DNA of 49,883 nucleotides from a virus (IMGVR_UViG_3300033997_000126:1-49883); one strand, 5' to 3'. Positions 39,211 to 48,897 are shown, counted from the stretch's first letter. Numbers and translations are program-made. The notes: generated by a model from the letters alone, not told the origin.

Positions 39211-39579
39211 ATGGCATCGAAAAACCGCGTCGGCGGCCTGATTGCCCTCAAGGTCAACGGCGACACCTACTACGCCAAGGGCAACTTCACCTACAACCTG
39301 GGGATCCCGCGCAAGGAAGGTGTCGTCGGCGCCGATCGTGTGCACGGCTACAAGGAGACGCCCCAGATCCCCTACATCGAGGGCGAGATCACCGATCGCC
39401 AGGAGATGAACATGGAAGCGGTGCGCAAGACCACCGACGCCACCGTCACTCTGGAGCTGGCAAACGGCAAGGTGATCGTGCTGCGGCAGGCCTGGGAGGC
39501 CTCCGAGGGCACCGGCAATACCGAGGAAGGTAACGCCACCATCCGCTTCGAAGGCATGAGTGCAGAGGAGGTCCGCTGA
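39211..39579 (+). CDS. Tail tube protein, Mu gpM-like
   Basis: 122 residues. GGLIALKVNGDTYYAKGNFT, then YNLGIPRKEGVVGADRVHGY, then TDATVTLELANGKVIVLRQA. This is the Mu tube family. GGAGAG upstream. It forms the inner tube around which the sheath assembles. Confidence 0.92.
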   Translation: MASKNRVGGLIALKVNGDTYYAKGNFTYNLGIPRKEGVVGADRVHGYKETPQIPYIEGEITDRQEMNMEAVRKTTDATVTLELANGKVIVLRQAWEASEGTGNTEEGNATIRFEGMSAEEVR

Positions 39580-39881
39580 TGGCCAAAGAACGAGTTCACG
39601 TCCTGAGCGTGCCGGTGATGTTCGGCAAGGAAGAGATCACCGAGGTGACCATCGCCCGCAAGCTGCGTCACCTGCGCTCCTGCTCCCTCAAGGCCGGCGC
39701 CGATGCCAATGGTGGCGTGTCTATCAACATCGAGTTCGGCACTCTGATCGACCTCGGCGCCAAGATGATCGGACATACGCCTGCCGTACTGGAAGACATG
39801 GCCGAGGAAGATCAGCAGGTCATCCTGAAGGAAGCGAACGATTTTTTGTTGAGTGCCCTCGGGACTGGGCCAGCGCAGTAA
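39579..39881 (+). CDS. Tail assembly chaperone, short product (Mu gp41-like)
   Basis: 100 residues. VPVMFGKEEITEVTIARKLR and IDLGAKMIGHTPAVLEDMAE match Mu gp41-like tail chaperones. The start overlaps the tube stop by TGATG. Its end contains a T6G slippery run (39842-39848) that extends it by a -1 shift. Chaperones of this type bind the tape measure. Confidence 0.88.
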   Translation: MAKERVHVLSVPVMFGKEEITEVTIARKLRHLRSCSLKAGADANGGVSINIEFGTLIDLGAKMIGHTPAVLEDMAEEDQQVILKEANDFLLSALGTGPAQ

Positions 39882-40006
39882 CGGTCGTCACGAAGGTGAT
39901 GGGGGTCCAGCCGTCGGAGGTGTGGGAGTTCGACTTCGACGAGCTGGACTGGTGGTTAGAGCGTGCTGAGGAATGGGCTGAGTGGCAGAAAAACAGTACC
40001 CTTTAA
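39579..40006 (+). CDS. Tail chaperone long product by -1 frameshift
   Basis: At T-TTT-TTG (39842-39848, zero-frame codons TTT and TTG) a -1 slip joins the first 90 residues to an open -1 frame that runs to TAA at 40004. The extension reads VECPRDWASAVTVVTKVMGV ... WWLERAEEWAEWQ and is about 52 residues, with the total near 142. It overlaps the tape-measure start at 39982, as in other phages with this G/GT-type system. Confidence 0.85.
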
Positions 40007-41697
40007 ACATAGTGCTGCGGGCGGTGGATCAACTCACCGGCCCGCTGCGGTCTATGCTGGGCAAGGTGCGCAGCGCCACCTCCGGCATTCGTGGCACGCT
40101 CGGCAACCTGGCCGAGAAGAGCGGCCTTCCCAGGCTGGCCAGCAACCTCAAGAACGTCGGCACAGCAGCCACTGGCGTGCTCAAGAAGATTGTGGCCTTG
40201 GGCGCCGGAATCGTTGCTGCTGCGAGTGCTGCGGCAGCGGCTGCCATTGGCATGGCGACCAGCATGGCGGAATCCGGCACCGAGGTAGAGAACTGGTCTA
40301 AGCGACTTGGCCTCTCTGCCGAGACTCTGCAGGAGCTGCAGTACGCTGGCAGCCGCTTCGGCGTCCAGAATGACGCGCTTATCGATGGCCTCAAGGAGCT
40401 GTCGCTGCGCGCCGACGAGTTCGCCACTACCGGCAAGGGCAGCGCAGAGGAAGCGTTCCAGCGCATCGGTCTGGATCAGAAGACCATCAAGGCCACGGCG
40501 GGGGACACCGAGAAGCTGTTCAACCTGGTGCTCACCCAGATGCGCAAGGTCACCAACGTCAGCAAGCGCCAGCGCATTGCCGACGAGCTGTTTGGTGGAC
40601 AGGGTGGTGAGCAGTTCACTGAGATGCTCAGCGCCAGCTCCGTCGAGATGGCGCGGCTCCGCAAGGAGGCCCGCGACCTCGGTGTCGTGATGGACAGCAA
40701 AACCACTGCAGCGGCGCGCGAGTTCAACTGGCAGATGAACCGCCTCACCAGCGGCCTTACCGGGATCCGGAACACGATCGGCGCTGCCGTCCTGCCGCAT
40801 CTCAACAAGCTGGCCGACAAGCTGGTAACGATGTTCGTGCAGTACCGACCGCAGATCGAGGCTTTCGGCGCCAAGTTCGCCGAGGAGCTGCCTGGGCGGA
40901 TCGAGCAGCTGATCGGATTTCTTGGTGATCTGGCCGACGCCTTTCAGCCCGTAGGTAATGCGATCGGGTGGCTGGTCGATACCTTCGGCGGCGCCAACGT
41001 CGTCTTCGGCACGTTCGCCACGCTGGTGGGGGGCTTCTTGCTGACTAGCCTCTACTCGCTGACGACAGCGATTTACGGGCTTGGTGCCGCGATCCTAACC
41101 ACGCCGGTGGGCTGGTTCATGCTTGCTATAGCTGGCATCGCTGGGCTTGCTTACATCATTTATGACAGCTGGGATGGCATCGTCGCATTCTTCGAGAAAA
41201 AATGGGCAGGAGTTAAGGAGGCCTTCCAAGATGGCATCCTGAATGGAATGGTGAAGGTATGGCTGGAATACAATCCAGTCACCTTGATCATGGAAGCGTT
41301 CAACGGACTAATCAAATACTTCACCGACTGGGACATCGCCGCGATCCTGCGCGAGAAGATCTCGGCAGCTGCCTCGGCTGTAGCCAGTAGCTTGCCTGAC
41401 TGGATGAAGGGACTGTTGGGGATATCCGGAGCGGAGCCTGTGGCAGTGCAGCCAGGGTCCTACGCCGCAGGGGGCGGTGCTCCTATGCTGTCTCAGCCAA
41501 CTTATGGCGCACGGGATCTGGGGCAGCGGGCAGCAGCAGTCGGCAAGCAGGTCGCAGCTGCGGCGCCCAGCCAACCTCAAGAAGTGCTGGTCAAGGTCGA
41601 TATGAGCAACTTGCCGCCTGGCACCCGCGTGCATACGCAGGGAAGCAACGGCGCCAAGTTTGACACCAATCTCGGCTACGCGATGGCCGCGCCGTAA
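39982..41697 (+). CDS. Tail tape measure protein
   Basis: 571 residues from a GTG inside the frameshift extension. Long helical stretches, membrane-like segments around residues 65-90 (Ala-rich) and 340-395 (TLVGGFLLTSLYSLTTAIYG and MLAIAGIAGLAYIIYDSW), and a Pro/Gln-rich C-terminus. It is a short tape measure for this class. At the usual 1.5 angstrom per residue it would set a tail of roughly 85 nm (inference). Confidence 0.9.
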   Translation: MAEKQYPLNIVLRAVDQLTGPLRSMLGKVRSATSGIRGTLGNLAEKSGLPRLASNLKNVGTAATGVLKKIVALGAGIVAAASAAAAAAIGMATSMAESGTEVENWSKRLGLSAETLQELQYAGSRFGVQNDALIDGLKELSLRADEFATTGKGSAEEAFQRIGLDQKTIKATAGDTEKLFNLVLTQMRKVTNVSKRQRIADELFGGQGGEQFTEMLSASSVEMARLRKEARDLGVVMDSKTTAAAREFNWQMNRLTSGLTGIRNTIGAAVLPHLNKLADKLVTMFVQYRPQIEAFGAKFAEELPGRIEQLIGFLGDLADAFQPVGNAIGWLVDTFGGANVVFGTFATLVGGFLLTSLYSLTTAIYGLGAAILTTPVGWFMLAIAGIAGLAYIIYDSWDGIVAFFEKKWAGVKEAFQDGILNGMVKVWLEYNPVTLIMEAFNGLIKYFTDWDIAAILREKISAAASAVASSLPDWMKGLLGISGAEPVAVQPGSYAAGGGAPMLSQPTYGARDLGQRAAAVGKQVAAAAPSQPQEVLVKVDMSNLPPGTRVHTQGSNGAKFDTNLGYAMAAP

Positions 41698-41708
41698 TAG
41701 GGGGCAAA

Positions 41709-42974
41709 ATGTCGTGGCGTGATGAATACAGGCAGGCGTCGTTCAGGGGCGCCGCCTTCTTTGTGGAATCCACCGATAGCAGCTACGGGCGCCGCCAAGT
41801 AACGCATGAGCACGCCCAGCGCGATGTGCCGTATACCGAGGACCTGGGCCGTAAGGCGCGCGAATTCACGGTCGACGGCTACCTACTGGGGGCTAACTAC
41901 AAGACCGCCCTCAACGCACTGATCTCCGCCTGCGAACAGGCAGGGCCCGGTCAGCTGGTGCACCCCTACCGGGGTGAGCTGACGGTATGCCTGACCGGCG
42001 GGCTGACGGTGCGCGAGTCCAACGACGAGGGCGGCATGGCTCGCGTGAGCATGTCGTTCACCGAGGCGGGCTCGGCGTCGTTCCCGCGCAGCAGCATCGA
42101 CAGCGTCACCGCCATCAGCTCGGCAGGCAATGCCCTCGAGGCCGCCTCGAAGCAGACCTTCGTGAGCCGGTTCATCACCGACGGCTTCCCTGGCTTCGTG
42201 CTGGAAGCGGCCACCGAGCAGCTGCAGGCGATCGGCAACTATCTCTCCTCGCCCGGCTTCAACCTGGCCGGCGAGATCCAGGACGCGACCGACTTCTACT
42301 ACTCGGCACGCAAGCTGGTGAGCGACGCCGCGTATCTCGTCACCACGCCTGCCACCCTCGCAGACCGTTTACTTGGAGTGTTCCACCAGGTGCGCGGAGC
42401 CTTTGGCGTCAACTCATTCAAGGTTCTGACCGGCGCTTACTCGTCGTTCATTACCCCGTATCCCGGCACGACCCAGACGCCGAGCCGCCAGCAGCAAGCG
42501 ATCAACTATGAGCTCCTCAATGAGCTGACCCGCCAGGCAGCCATATCGGAGGCAGCAAAGACGGCAGCCGAGGCTGCGTCCGTGTCCTCTGACCGTGCGG
42601 CCACCAAAAACAACGGCGCCTCCACCTCCGATACTGACGACGACTATTACTACCCGAGCATTTCCGATGCGCTGGCAGACCGTGACGCCATCACCGACGC
42701 GATCGACATCGAGATGGAGCGCACGGTCAGCGACGATGTGTATCTGGCCCTTGGCAAGGTGCAGACCGAAGTGATCAAGGGGGTGCCTCAGCCCGGCCAG
42801 CAGCTTCCACATCTTGCCAAGTTCACTCCGCCCAAGACGATGCCGTCTCTGCTTGTGGCCCATCACCTCTACGGCGATGCAAGCAGGGAAGAGGAGATCA
42901 CCGAGCGAAACAAGCCGCGGCACCCTGGTTTCATGACCGGCGGCACTTCGCTGGAGGTGCTGGCAGATGGATGA
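41709..42974 (+). CDS. DNA circularization protein (gpN family)
   Basis: 421 residues. The N-terminus WRDEYRQASFRGAAFFVEST ... GRRQVTHEHAQRDVPYTEDL ... YLLGANYKTALNALISACEQ is the DNA_circ_N pattern of Mu gpN. These proteins are baseplate-associated and thought to aid early steps of infection. It is in the usual position after the tape measure. Confidence 0.92.
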   Translation: MSWRDEYRQASFRGAAFFVESTDSSYGRRQVTHEHAQRDVPYTEDLGRKAREFTVDGYLLGANYKTALNALISACEQAGPGQLVHPYRGELTVCLTGGLTVRESNDEGGMARVSMSFTEAGSASFPRSSIDSVTAISSAGNALEAASKQTFVSRFITDGFPGFVLEAATEQLQAIGNYLSSPGFNLAGEIQDATDFYYSARKLVSDAAYLVTTPATLADRLLGVFHQVRGAFGVNSFKVLTGAYSSFITPYPGTTQTPSRQQQAINYELLNELTRQAAISEAAKTAAEAASVSSDRAATKNNGASTSDTDDDYYYPSISDALADRDAITDAIDIEMERTVSDDVYLALGKVQTEVIKGVPQPGQQLPHLAKFTPPKTMPSLLVAHHLYGDASREEEITERNKPRHPGFMTGGTSLEVLADG

Positions 42975-44103
42975 TCTCGAACTGCTGGTCAACGGCACCA
43001 TCTATGGCGGATGGACCTCCGTCGGTGTCACTCGTGCGGTGGACGCCGCCAGCGGTGCATTCACCGTAACCCTGACCGAGCGATGGGAAGGCATGGACGG
43101 CATGGCCGCCCAGGTGGAGCCATGGCCTATTGTGCCCGGGGACGAGTGCGAGGTGCGCGTTGGTGGCGTGCCGATCATCAAGGGCTATGTCGACATCTTC
43201 CGCCCCTCGTTCAGCGCCACCGACCACACCATCAACATTCAGGGTCGGGACAAGACCAGTGATCTGATCGACTGCTCGGCTGTGCACAGCCCGGACGAGT
43301 GGAAGAACATCGATCTGCTGGCCTTCGCCAAGATCATCGCGCAGCCGTTCGGGATCTCCGTCACCGCTGACGTGGACGTGGGCGAGAAGTTCCAGACCAT
43401 CAAGCTGCAGCAGGGGGAGACCGCTTTCGAGGCGATCGAGCGGTATGCCAGACAGCGCAAGTTGCTGGCCACGCCGGACGGCGCTGGCGGACTCCTGCTG
43501 ACCCGTGCCGGCAGCAAGCGCGCATCCAAGCCGCTGATCCAGGGCGAGAACATCAAGGAGGCGAGCGGCAGCATCGATAACTCTCAGCGGTTCAGCAAAT
43601 ACATCATCAAGTCTCAGGCCGGTTTCAGCGAGACGACCACTGGCGAGGGTGAGGCACACATCGAGGGCACGGTTACCGACAGCGACATCAAACGCTATCG
43701 GCCCATGCTCATCGTTGCAGAGGCAGGCGACACCACCAGCAGCGCAAAGGAACGCGCCACCTGGGAAGCGAACACCCGCATCGGCAAGTCGGCATCAGCC
43801 TCGATCACCGTGGTCGGCTGGCGCCAGGGGATCACAACTGGCGATCTGTGGCTGCCTAACATGCTGGTGAACGTCAAGTCTGACTGGCTGCGCATGAATG
43901 GACAGATGCTGATCCGGCAGGTGACTTTCACCAAGGATGACCAAAGCGGGACGCTGGCCAAGCTGGACATCGTCAGCCCCCAGGCATTCGCGGCAGAACC
44001 TCCCGACAGCAAGTCGGCCAAGGGGAAAAAGAAGAAGGGCGGCAAGAGCGGCGGACGCAACTTGTGGGCCGAGGCCATTGGTGAGGAGGACCCACCGCAA
44101 TGA
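42967..44103 (+). CDS. Baseplate hub protein (Mu gpP-like)
   Basis: 378 residues. DDLELLVNGTIYGGWTSVGV, RDKTSDLIDCSAVHSPDEWK and a late TKDDQSGTLAKLDIVSPQAF match the Mu gp44/P family, the trimeric hub that holds the spike. The C-terminus is Lys- and Gly-rich. It overlaps the circularization gene by 8 bases. Confidence 0.9.
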   Translation: MDDLELLVNGTIYGGWTSVGVTRAVDAASGAFTVTLTERWEGMDGMAAQVEPWPIVPGDECEVRVGGVPIIKGYVDIFRPSFSATDHTINIQGRDKTSDLIDCSAVHSPDEWKNIDLLAFAKIIAQPFGISVTADVDVGEKFQTIKLQQGETAFEAIERYARQRKLLATPDGAGGLLLTRAGSKRASKPLIQGENIKEASGSIDNSQRFSKYIIKSQAGFSETTTGEGEAHIEGTVTDSDIKRYRPMLIVAEAGDTTSSAKERATWEANTRIGKSASASITVVGWRQGITTGDLWLPNMLVNVKSDWLRMNGQMLIRQVTFTKDDQSGTLAKLDIVSPQAFAAEPPDSKSAKGKKKKGGKSGGRNLWAEAIGEEDPPQ

Positions 44104-44654
44104 TGCAGGAGCTGCGCAATCTCAAGAACAGGGTGATGATGGCGTTCGCCCGCGGCGTACTCCGCTCCGTCAACGACGCAGGCGGCCGGCAGGTGCTGCA
44201 GGCCGAGTTCCTCAAGGGCGAGCTGAGAGACGGTGTCGAGTACATGCAGCACTACGGGTTCACATCCCACCCGCACGCTGGCGCCGACGTGGCGGTGGCC
44301 TTCCTGGCTGGCAACCGCGAGCAGGGCATAGCCGTCGCTGTCGGTGATCGTCGGTATCGTCTCAAGGCACTGCAGACTGGCGAGGTCGCGCTCTATGACG
44401 ACCTCGGCAACAAGGTGATGCTGCTGCGCGAGATGGTGAAGATCGAAGCCGTGCAGCATCTCGAGGCAACGGCGCCGACGACAAAGCTGATCTCTGACGT
44501 TACAATAGAGGGCAGTCTCACGGTGAACGGAGACTCCTCCTTCTCCGGGGACTCTACCTTCACCGGCGGCATCACCAACAACGGCAAAGACATCGGCAGC
44601 GGTCACCAGCACCTTGATTCAGGTGGTAGTGGCCTCGGGGGAGTTCCGCAGTAA
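44100..44654 (+). CDS. Baseplate spike protein (Mu gp45-like)
   Basis: 184 residues. AFARGVLRSVNDAGGRQVLQ, YGFTSHPHAGADVAVAFLAG (gp45 OB domain), then a beta-helix-like stretch (VTIEGSLTVNGDSSFSGDST) and the tip GSGHQHLDSGG, whose HxH motif binds iron in related spikes. It is the membrane-piercing central spike. Confidence 0.92.
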   Translation: MMQELRNLKNRVMMAFARGVLRSVNDAGGRQVLQAEFLKGELRDGVEYMQHYGFTSHPHAGADVAVAFLAGNREQGIAVAVGDRRYRLKALQTGEVALYDDLGNKVMLLREMVKIEAVQHLEATAPTTKLISDVTIEGSLTVNGDSSFSGDSTFTGGITNNGKDIGSGHQHLDSGGSGLGGVPQ

Positions 44655-45121
44655 TGGCAGACATCGCACTCGAAATGGGGGAATGGGGTGGCGACATCAT
44701 CATCGATGGCCTGGATCTCGCGCGAGACGATGGCTTCGAGACGTCGGTCATCATCAGCCTGTTCACCGATCGTCGTGCGACCCCAGAGCAGGTGCCGGCC
44801 GAGTTGCCGAAGGATGATCTTCGCGGCTTCTGGGGCGACGTCCAGCCCGTAGTAGAGGGAGACTTCACCGGCTCTCACCTATGGCTGCTCGCTCGCGAGA
44901 AGCAGACTACGCAGACGCTGTCCAGGGCCAAGCAGTACACCGAGGAGGCTCTGCAGTGGATGCTCGACGACAAGGTTGCGACGCGGGTTGAGGTCTTTGT
45001 CGAGTACGTAGCAATGGGGTGGATGGGTATAACCATCGACATCTACAGGCCGGACAACTCCCCTGTGCAGTACCGGTATCAATACGAATGGAAGGCCCAA
45101 GCGGCCAGGAGGGTGGCATAA
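44654..45121 (+). CDS. Baseplate protein (Mu gp46-like)
   Basis: 155 residues. MADIALEMGEWGGDIIIDGL, GDVQPVVEGDFTGSHLWLL and YRYQYEWKAQAARR are the gp46 (PF07409-type) pattern. It corresponds to the gpW-type wedge/lysozyme-like protein of other baseplates. The stop overlaps the gp47 start. Confidence 0.88.
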   Translation: MADIALEMGEWGGDIIIDGLDLARDDGFETSVIISLFTDRRATPEQVPAELPKDDLRGFWGDVQPVVEGDFTGSHLWLLAREKQTTQTLSRAKQYTEEALQWMLDDKVATRVEVFVEYVAMGWMGITIDIYRPDNSPVQYRYQYEWKAQAARRVA

Positions 45122-46182
45122 TGCCGTTCGCTCGCCCGACGCTGACCGAGATCATCGATCGCGTCGTCTTCGACATCAGCAGCCGCATCACTGGCGTGGA
45201 TGGTGCAGTGCTGCGCCGCTCCCTGATCGGCATTCTTGGTAGAGCCGAGGCCGGCTCAGTCCATCTGCTCTATGGCTATCTGGACTGGATCGCTAAGCAG
45301 GTTATGCCTGACACCGCTGAGACCGAGTTCCTTGAACGGTGGTGCGCCATCTGGAAAGTCACCCGCAAGCCGGCATCGTTCGCCACAGGTCAGGTCACCT
45401 TCACGACTGCCGTTGGCAGCGTCATCACCGCTGGAGCGGTGGTGCAGCGTCAGGACGGCCTACAGTACGAGGTGCTGACCGAGGTAACGAGCAGCGGCAG
45501 CACGGTCGCTGCCGACGTGCAGGCCCTTACCGCTGGCGCCGCCTCGAACACGGCCGCAGGTGTTATCGTCTCCTTGCTGTCGCCGATTGCAGGTGTTCAG
45601 GCGAATGCCGTTGTGGCCTCGGGCGGACTCACGGCTGGGGCAGACGTAGAGGAAGATGATGACCTTAGGGCTCGCCTGATAAGACGCATCCAGGAGCCAC
45701 CGCAGGGTGGTGCCGCAGCAGATTACATTACCTGGGCCCTTGAAGTGCCTGGAGTTACCCGTGCTTGGGTCTATCCGTTGTTAATGGGGCCTGGGACAGT
45801 GACGGTGACGTTCGTGGCCGACAACAACGATCCGATTATCCCCTCTCCGGAACTGGTCGAGGACGTTGAGGAGCACATCGATGTGAAGCGTCCGGTGACC
45901 GCACATGTTTTTGTCGTGGCCCCGACAGCAGACGCTCTCGATATGACCATCAAAATATCGCCCAACACCGCAGATGTTCGTGCAGCTGTAACCGCTGAGG
46001 TATCTGATCTCATAACGCGAACGGCACAGCCAGGCGGCACGATCTACATCAGCAAAATCAGGGAGGCAGTGAGCATCGCTGCCGGAGAGAACAATAACCA
46101 AGTGGTCACGCCAACTGCTGATGTGGTCAGCGCAACCGGGCACATGCCTGTGCTCGGCACCATCACATTCGAGTCGCTATAA
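45121..46182 (+). CDS. Baseplate wedge protein (gpJ / Mu gp47-like)
   Basis: 353 residues. PFARPTLTEIIDRVVFDISS, QRQDGLQYEVLTEVTSSGST, DLRARLIRRIQEPPQGGAAA and VPGVTRAWVYPLLMGPGTVT are the baseplate J family. An upstream in-frame ATG at 45019 is inside gp46 and unlikely. Together with gp46 and gp48 it forms the wedges. Confidence 0.93.
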   Translation: MPFARPTLTEIIDRVVFDISSRITGVDGAVLRRSLIGILGRAEAGSVHLLYGYLDWIAKQVMPDTAETEFLERWCAIWKVTRKPASFATGQVTFTTAVGSVITAGAVVQRQDGLQYEVLTEVTSSGSTVAADVQALTAGAASNTAAGVIVSLLSPIAGVQANAVVASGGLTAGADVEEDDDLRARLIRRIQEPPQGGAAADYITWALEVPGVTRAWVYPLLMGPGTVTVTFVADNNDPIIPSPELVEDVEEHIDVKRPVTAHVFVVAPTADALDMTIKISPNTADVRAAVTAEVSDLITRTAQPGGTIYISKIREAVSIAAGENNNQVVTPTADVVSATGHMPVLGTITFESL

Positions 46183-46194
46183 GGGGTGGTGACA

Positions 46195-46785
46195 GTGAGA
46201 ACTGCGGCAGAGTACGTCGAGCAGCTAAAAATGCTGCTTCCTCCAGGTAAGGCTATACCGCGCGAGCCTGGCACTAATATAGATCTACTGCTGGACGGGA
46301 TCGCGCAGGAGCTTGCTCGCTTGGATGCGAGAGGGATTTATCTAGCATCCGATGCGAACCCTGGATCTACAACTGAGCTCCTGTCAGACTGGGAACGAGT
46401 GGCCGGACTACCTGATAAATGCTCCGGGACTCTCGAGGATACGCTGCAGGGTCGTCGCAGTGCCTTGCTTGCCAAACTGACCAGCACCGGTGGGCAGAGC
46501 GTCCAATACTTCATCGAGGTTGCTGCATCTCTCGGGTACGATGTGACGATCACCGAGTTTCACCCATTCCAGGCTGGTGTATCGCACGCTGGCGATCCAG
46601 TGTCCAATGGGGACTGGGTGTACACATGGCGCGTCAATGCACCTGAAACGACAATAGTGCCGTTCCGAGCCGGCCAATCTGCTGCAGGAGAGCCGTTGGC
46701 CTCGTGGGGCAACGACATGCTCGAGTGCAAAATCAATAAGTTAAAACCTGCGCACACGATTGTGCTATTTGGATACGGAGGCTGA
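46195..46785 (+). CDS. Baseplate/tail protein (Mu gp48-like, DUF2313)
   Basis: About 196 residues. RTAAEYVEQLKMLLPPGKAI, LLSDWERVAGLPDKCSGTLE and RRSALLAKLTSTGGQSVQYF are the DUF2313 family. AAGGGG lies 8 bases before the GTG at 46195; GTG codons at 46186 and 46189 are alternatives. It is next to the fibre gene, as expected of a wedge/fibre attachment protein. Confidence 0.88.
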   Translation: MRTAAEYVEQLKMLLPPGKAIPREPGTNIDLLLDGIAQELARLDARGIYLASDANPGSTTELLSDWERVAGLPDKCSGTLEDTLQGRRSALLAKLTSTGGQSVQYFIEVAASLGYDVTITEFHPFQAGVSHAGDPVSNGDWVYTWRVNAPETTIVPFRAGQSAAGEPLASWGNDMLECKINKLKPAHTIVLFGYGG

Positions 46786-46789
46786 CGCC

Positions 46790-48865
46790 ATGCATAGAAT
46801 TGACGGACCCGGGGCTACAACCGACCACAAGTTTACGGAAGGTGACCCGCTTGCTGGGGTGCAGGCCACTACAGTGACCGACGATTTCCTGAATTCGATT
46901 CAAGAGGAAATCAGCACGGCGATTGAGGCAGCTGGGATTACTCTGGACAAGGAAGACAACAGCCAGCTGTTGGAAGCCATACCGATCCTGGCTGGCACCG
47001 GCAATCTGAGTAAGGTATCCAGAGAGGCCCTCCGCCGCGTCTGTGCAGAGGCTGGGTACAATCTGGTCGCTGGTAGTTGCGAGACTGGTGCTGTCCTGAC
47101 ATCAGCAACGGACGTGGTGCTACGCGAGGCGAGCGGTAAGGTGTATTCCGGCGATGGCCCGTTCCCGCAGAATGTGGTCGCTAACACTGACCCCACGGCT
47201 GGAGGGTTTGTTGATCAGAGCGGCAAGCTGCTCAGGCTTGCGATTAAAGGGGCCCCGCTGACCGCGGCGCAACCGTGGGGCACTCCGGCAACCTCATATG
47301 CTGGCGTGCGGGCATACAGTCCGATTATCGCACCTGGCGACGCCTTAGCAGCACAAGAGTTTCTTAGCCCGACTGCAGTGTCTGGGCGCTTGGCCTCGGA
47401 CGTGGCACCGCCTGCGTCAGGTCCTATCTATACGTTTGGTCCATCAGGGCTGACGTCAGGCCCTGGGTTTACGCAAGACGCGTATGCTCTGGAGGACCTG
47501 CGTGTGGTCGGCGCCCCCGGCGAGATCCTGCGTGTACGGCCATATGCTGGCGCCACTTTGACAGTCAAAGGGCTGGAGGTGGTGAACAGCGGTTCACCGG
47601 CCAGCTGGATGCTGAATCTCCAGCAGCAGAACTGGTGGCCTATCGTAACGAACAATATTCTGGCCGATGTTACCGACAAACAGGGCAACTTCTTCAAGGC
47701 AATCGACGACCAGGGCGATGCTGGCCTCCGCTACAGCGGTAACTCCCGGGTTATCTTCTCGCAGAACCGACTGAAATGGCTCGGCCTATCCATTGGCGGC
47801 CGCGGTTTCTACGGGTCTGCGGTTGGCAACACCCTGAAAGACAACGCAATGGAGGGGTCTAGCATCCCGGTCACCTTGGGGTATCCGTCTCTCGCGACGA
47901 AAATAGACGGCCTTTACACCGAAAGCCCATTCGGTAACCAGTGCGTTTTGCAGGTGGGCGATGACGCCGCCGGACCGAACAATTCAATCGGGTATGTCGA
48001 GCTCAAAGGGGTGTACAACAACATGCACAACATCACCACCAACAAGGTGGTGAAGATGGGCAATACCCAAGTGGTGCTCAACCATTTCCGCATTGACGAG
48101 GTCGTGCTCAGTAACGTCCCCGCCGGGGCGGTAGTGATCCAAGCCAACGACCTTCCGGGTCAAAAGATTGAGGTCGGCCGGATTTCTGCCGTGGGCGCTC
48201 CGCTTCTTCCGGTTACCGCAAACCACATCAACGTGTTGGATATGCTGTCGCAGTCCCTTCGCTTTCCGAACGGTGACGCTGCGGTATGCAACACCGGGAC
48301 GACTGCCACTCCAGCAGGCACCGCGCTGTCCATTGGTGCGGGGTGGTATGCGGTGACCTCCGCAGCCGGCTCTGTCAACATCTCCGATCTATCAGCTCCA
48401 GAACGTGGCTACACTCGGATGTCCCGCAAGCTCGTCAATCTTTCAACCGTATCTGGAACCGGTGCGCTGTACTTCGAGCACGTGAATCCGCAAGACGTGA
48501 TTGCCAGTGACTTCGTAATCCAACTGTTTGCCATCGCGAACCGGAGCACCACGGCCACGATCCGAGTATCCGCATGGTCTCAGGCGGGGGCACGTAACAC
48601 CCTGGCTACCAAGACCGTCACCATTGGGTCGTCCTTTGGCGAATTTTTTGTAGTTGCTTTCGGGGACCAGTCTATTATGGCGACCGCAGACGTGATTGTG
48701 GTGAGCATCGAGTACGCCTACAACGGCAGCGGTACACACGTCCTTGCAGCAACTGGTGTGCGCGGGTACAAAGGTGGGTGCGCGCTGTGTTTGTCAGGCG
48801 CGGAGGTAGACCGTGGGTCGGCCAAGGCCATAACGGCCAATTTCACGGGATACGTTACCCCATAA
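46790..48865 (+). CDS. Large tail fibre/tailspike
   Basis: 691 residues from ATG 46790 (GGAGG upstream). The N-terminal module MHRIDGPGATTDHKFTEGDP (1-70) is shared with the fibre at 49021 and looks like the baseplate-binding part. From about 170 it is beta-rich with repeats of Gly/Asn/Ser (FKAIDDQGDAGLRYSGNSRV, TLKDNAMEGSSIPVTLGYPS), consistent with a beta-helix spike that may cut polysaccharide. The C-terminal part (from about 500) looks like a binding or assembly domain (VSAWSQAGARNTLATKTVTI). Host-range determinant. Confidence 0.85.
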   Translation: MHRIDGPGATTDHKFTEGDPLAGVQATTVTDDFLNSIQEEISTAIEAAGITLDKEDNSQLLEAIPILAGTGNLSKVSREALRRVCAEAGYNLVAGSCETGAVLTSATDVVLREASGKVYSGDGPFPQNVVANTDPTAGGFVDQSGKLLRLAIKGAPLTAAQPWGTPATSYAGVRAYSPIIAPGDALAAQEFLSPTAVSGRLASDVAPPASGPIYTFGPSGLTSGPGFTQDAYALEDLRVVGAPGEILRVRPYAGATLTVKGLEVVNSGSPASWMLNLQQQNWWPIVTNNILADVTDKQGNFFKAIDDQGDAGLRYSGNSRVIFSQNRLKWLGLSIGGRGFYGSAVGNTLKDNAMEGSSIPVTLGYPSLATKIDGLYTESPFGNQCVLQVGDDAAGPNNSIGYVELKGVYNNMHNITTNKVVKMGNTQVVLNHFRIDEVVLSNVPAGAVVIQANDLPGQKIEVGRISAVGAPLLPVTANHINVLDMLSQSLRFPNGDAAVCNTGTTATPAGTALSIGAGWYAVTSAAGSVNISDLSAPERGYTRMSRKLVNLSTVSGTGALYFEHVNPQDVIASDFVIQLFAIANRSTTATIRVSAWSQAGARNTLATKTVTIGSSFGEFFVVAFGDQSIMATADVIVVSIEYAYNGSGTHVLAATGVRGYKGGCALCLSGAEVDRGSAKAITANFTGYVTP

Positions 48866-48870
48866 ACAAC

Positions 48871-48897
48871 AAGGGCCCTCGCGGGCCCTTTGCTTTT
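48871..48897 (+). terminator. Terminator after large fibre gene
   Basis: Perfect 8-bp stem AAGGGCCC/GGGCCCTT with TCGC loop and TGCTTTT after it, starting 6 bases after the fibre stop. It separates the two fibre genes. Confidence 0.85.
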
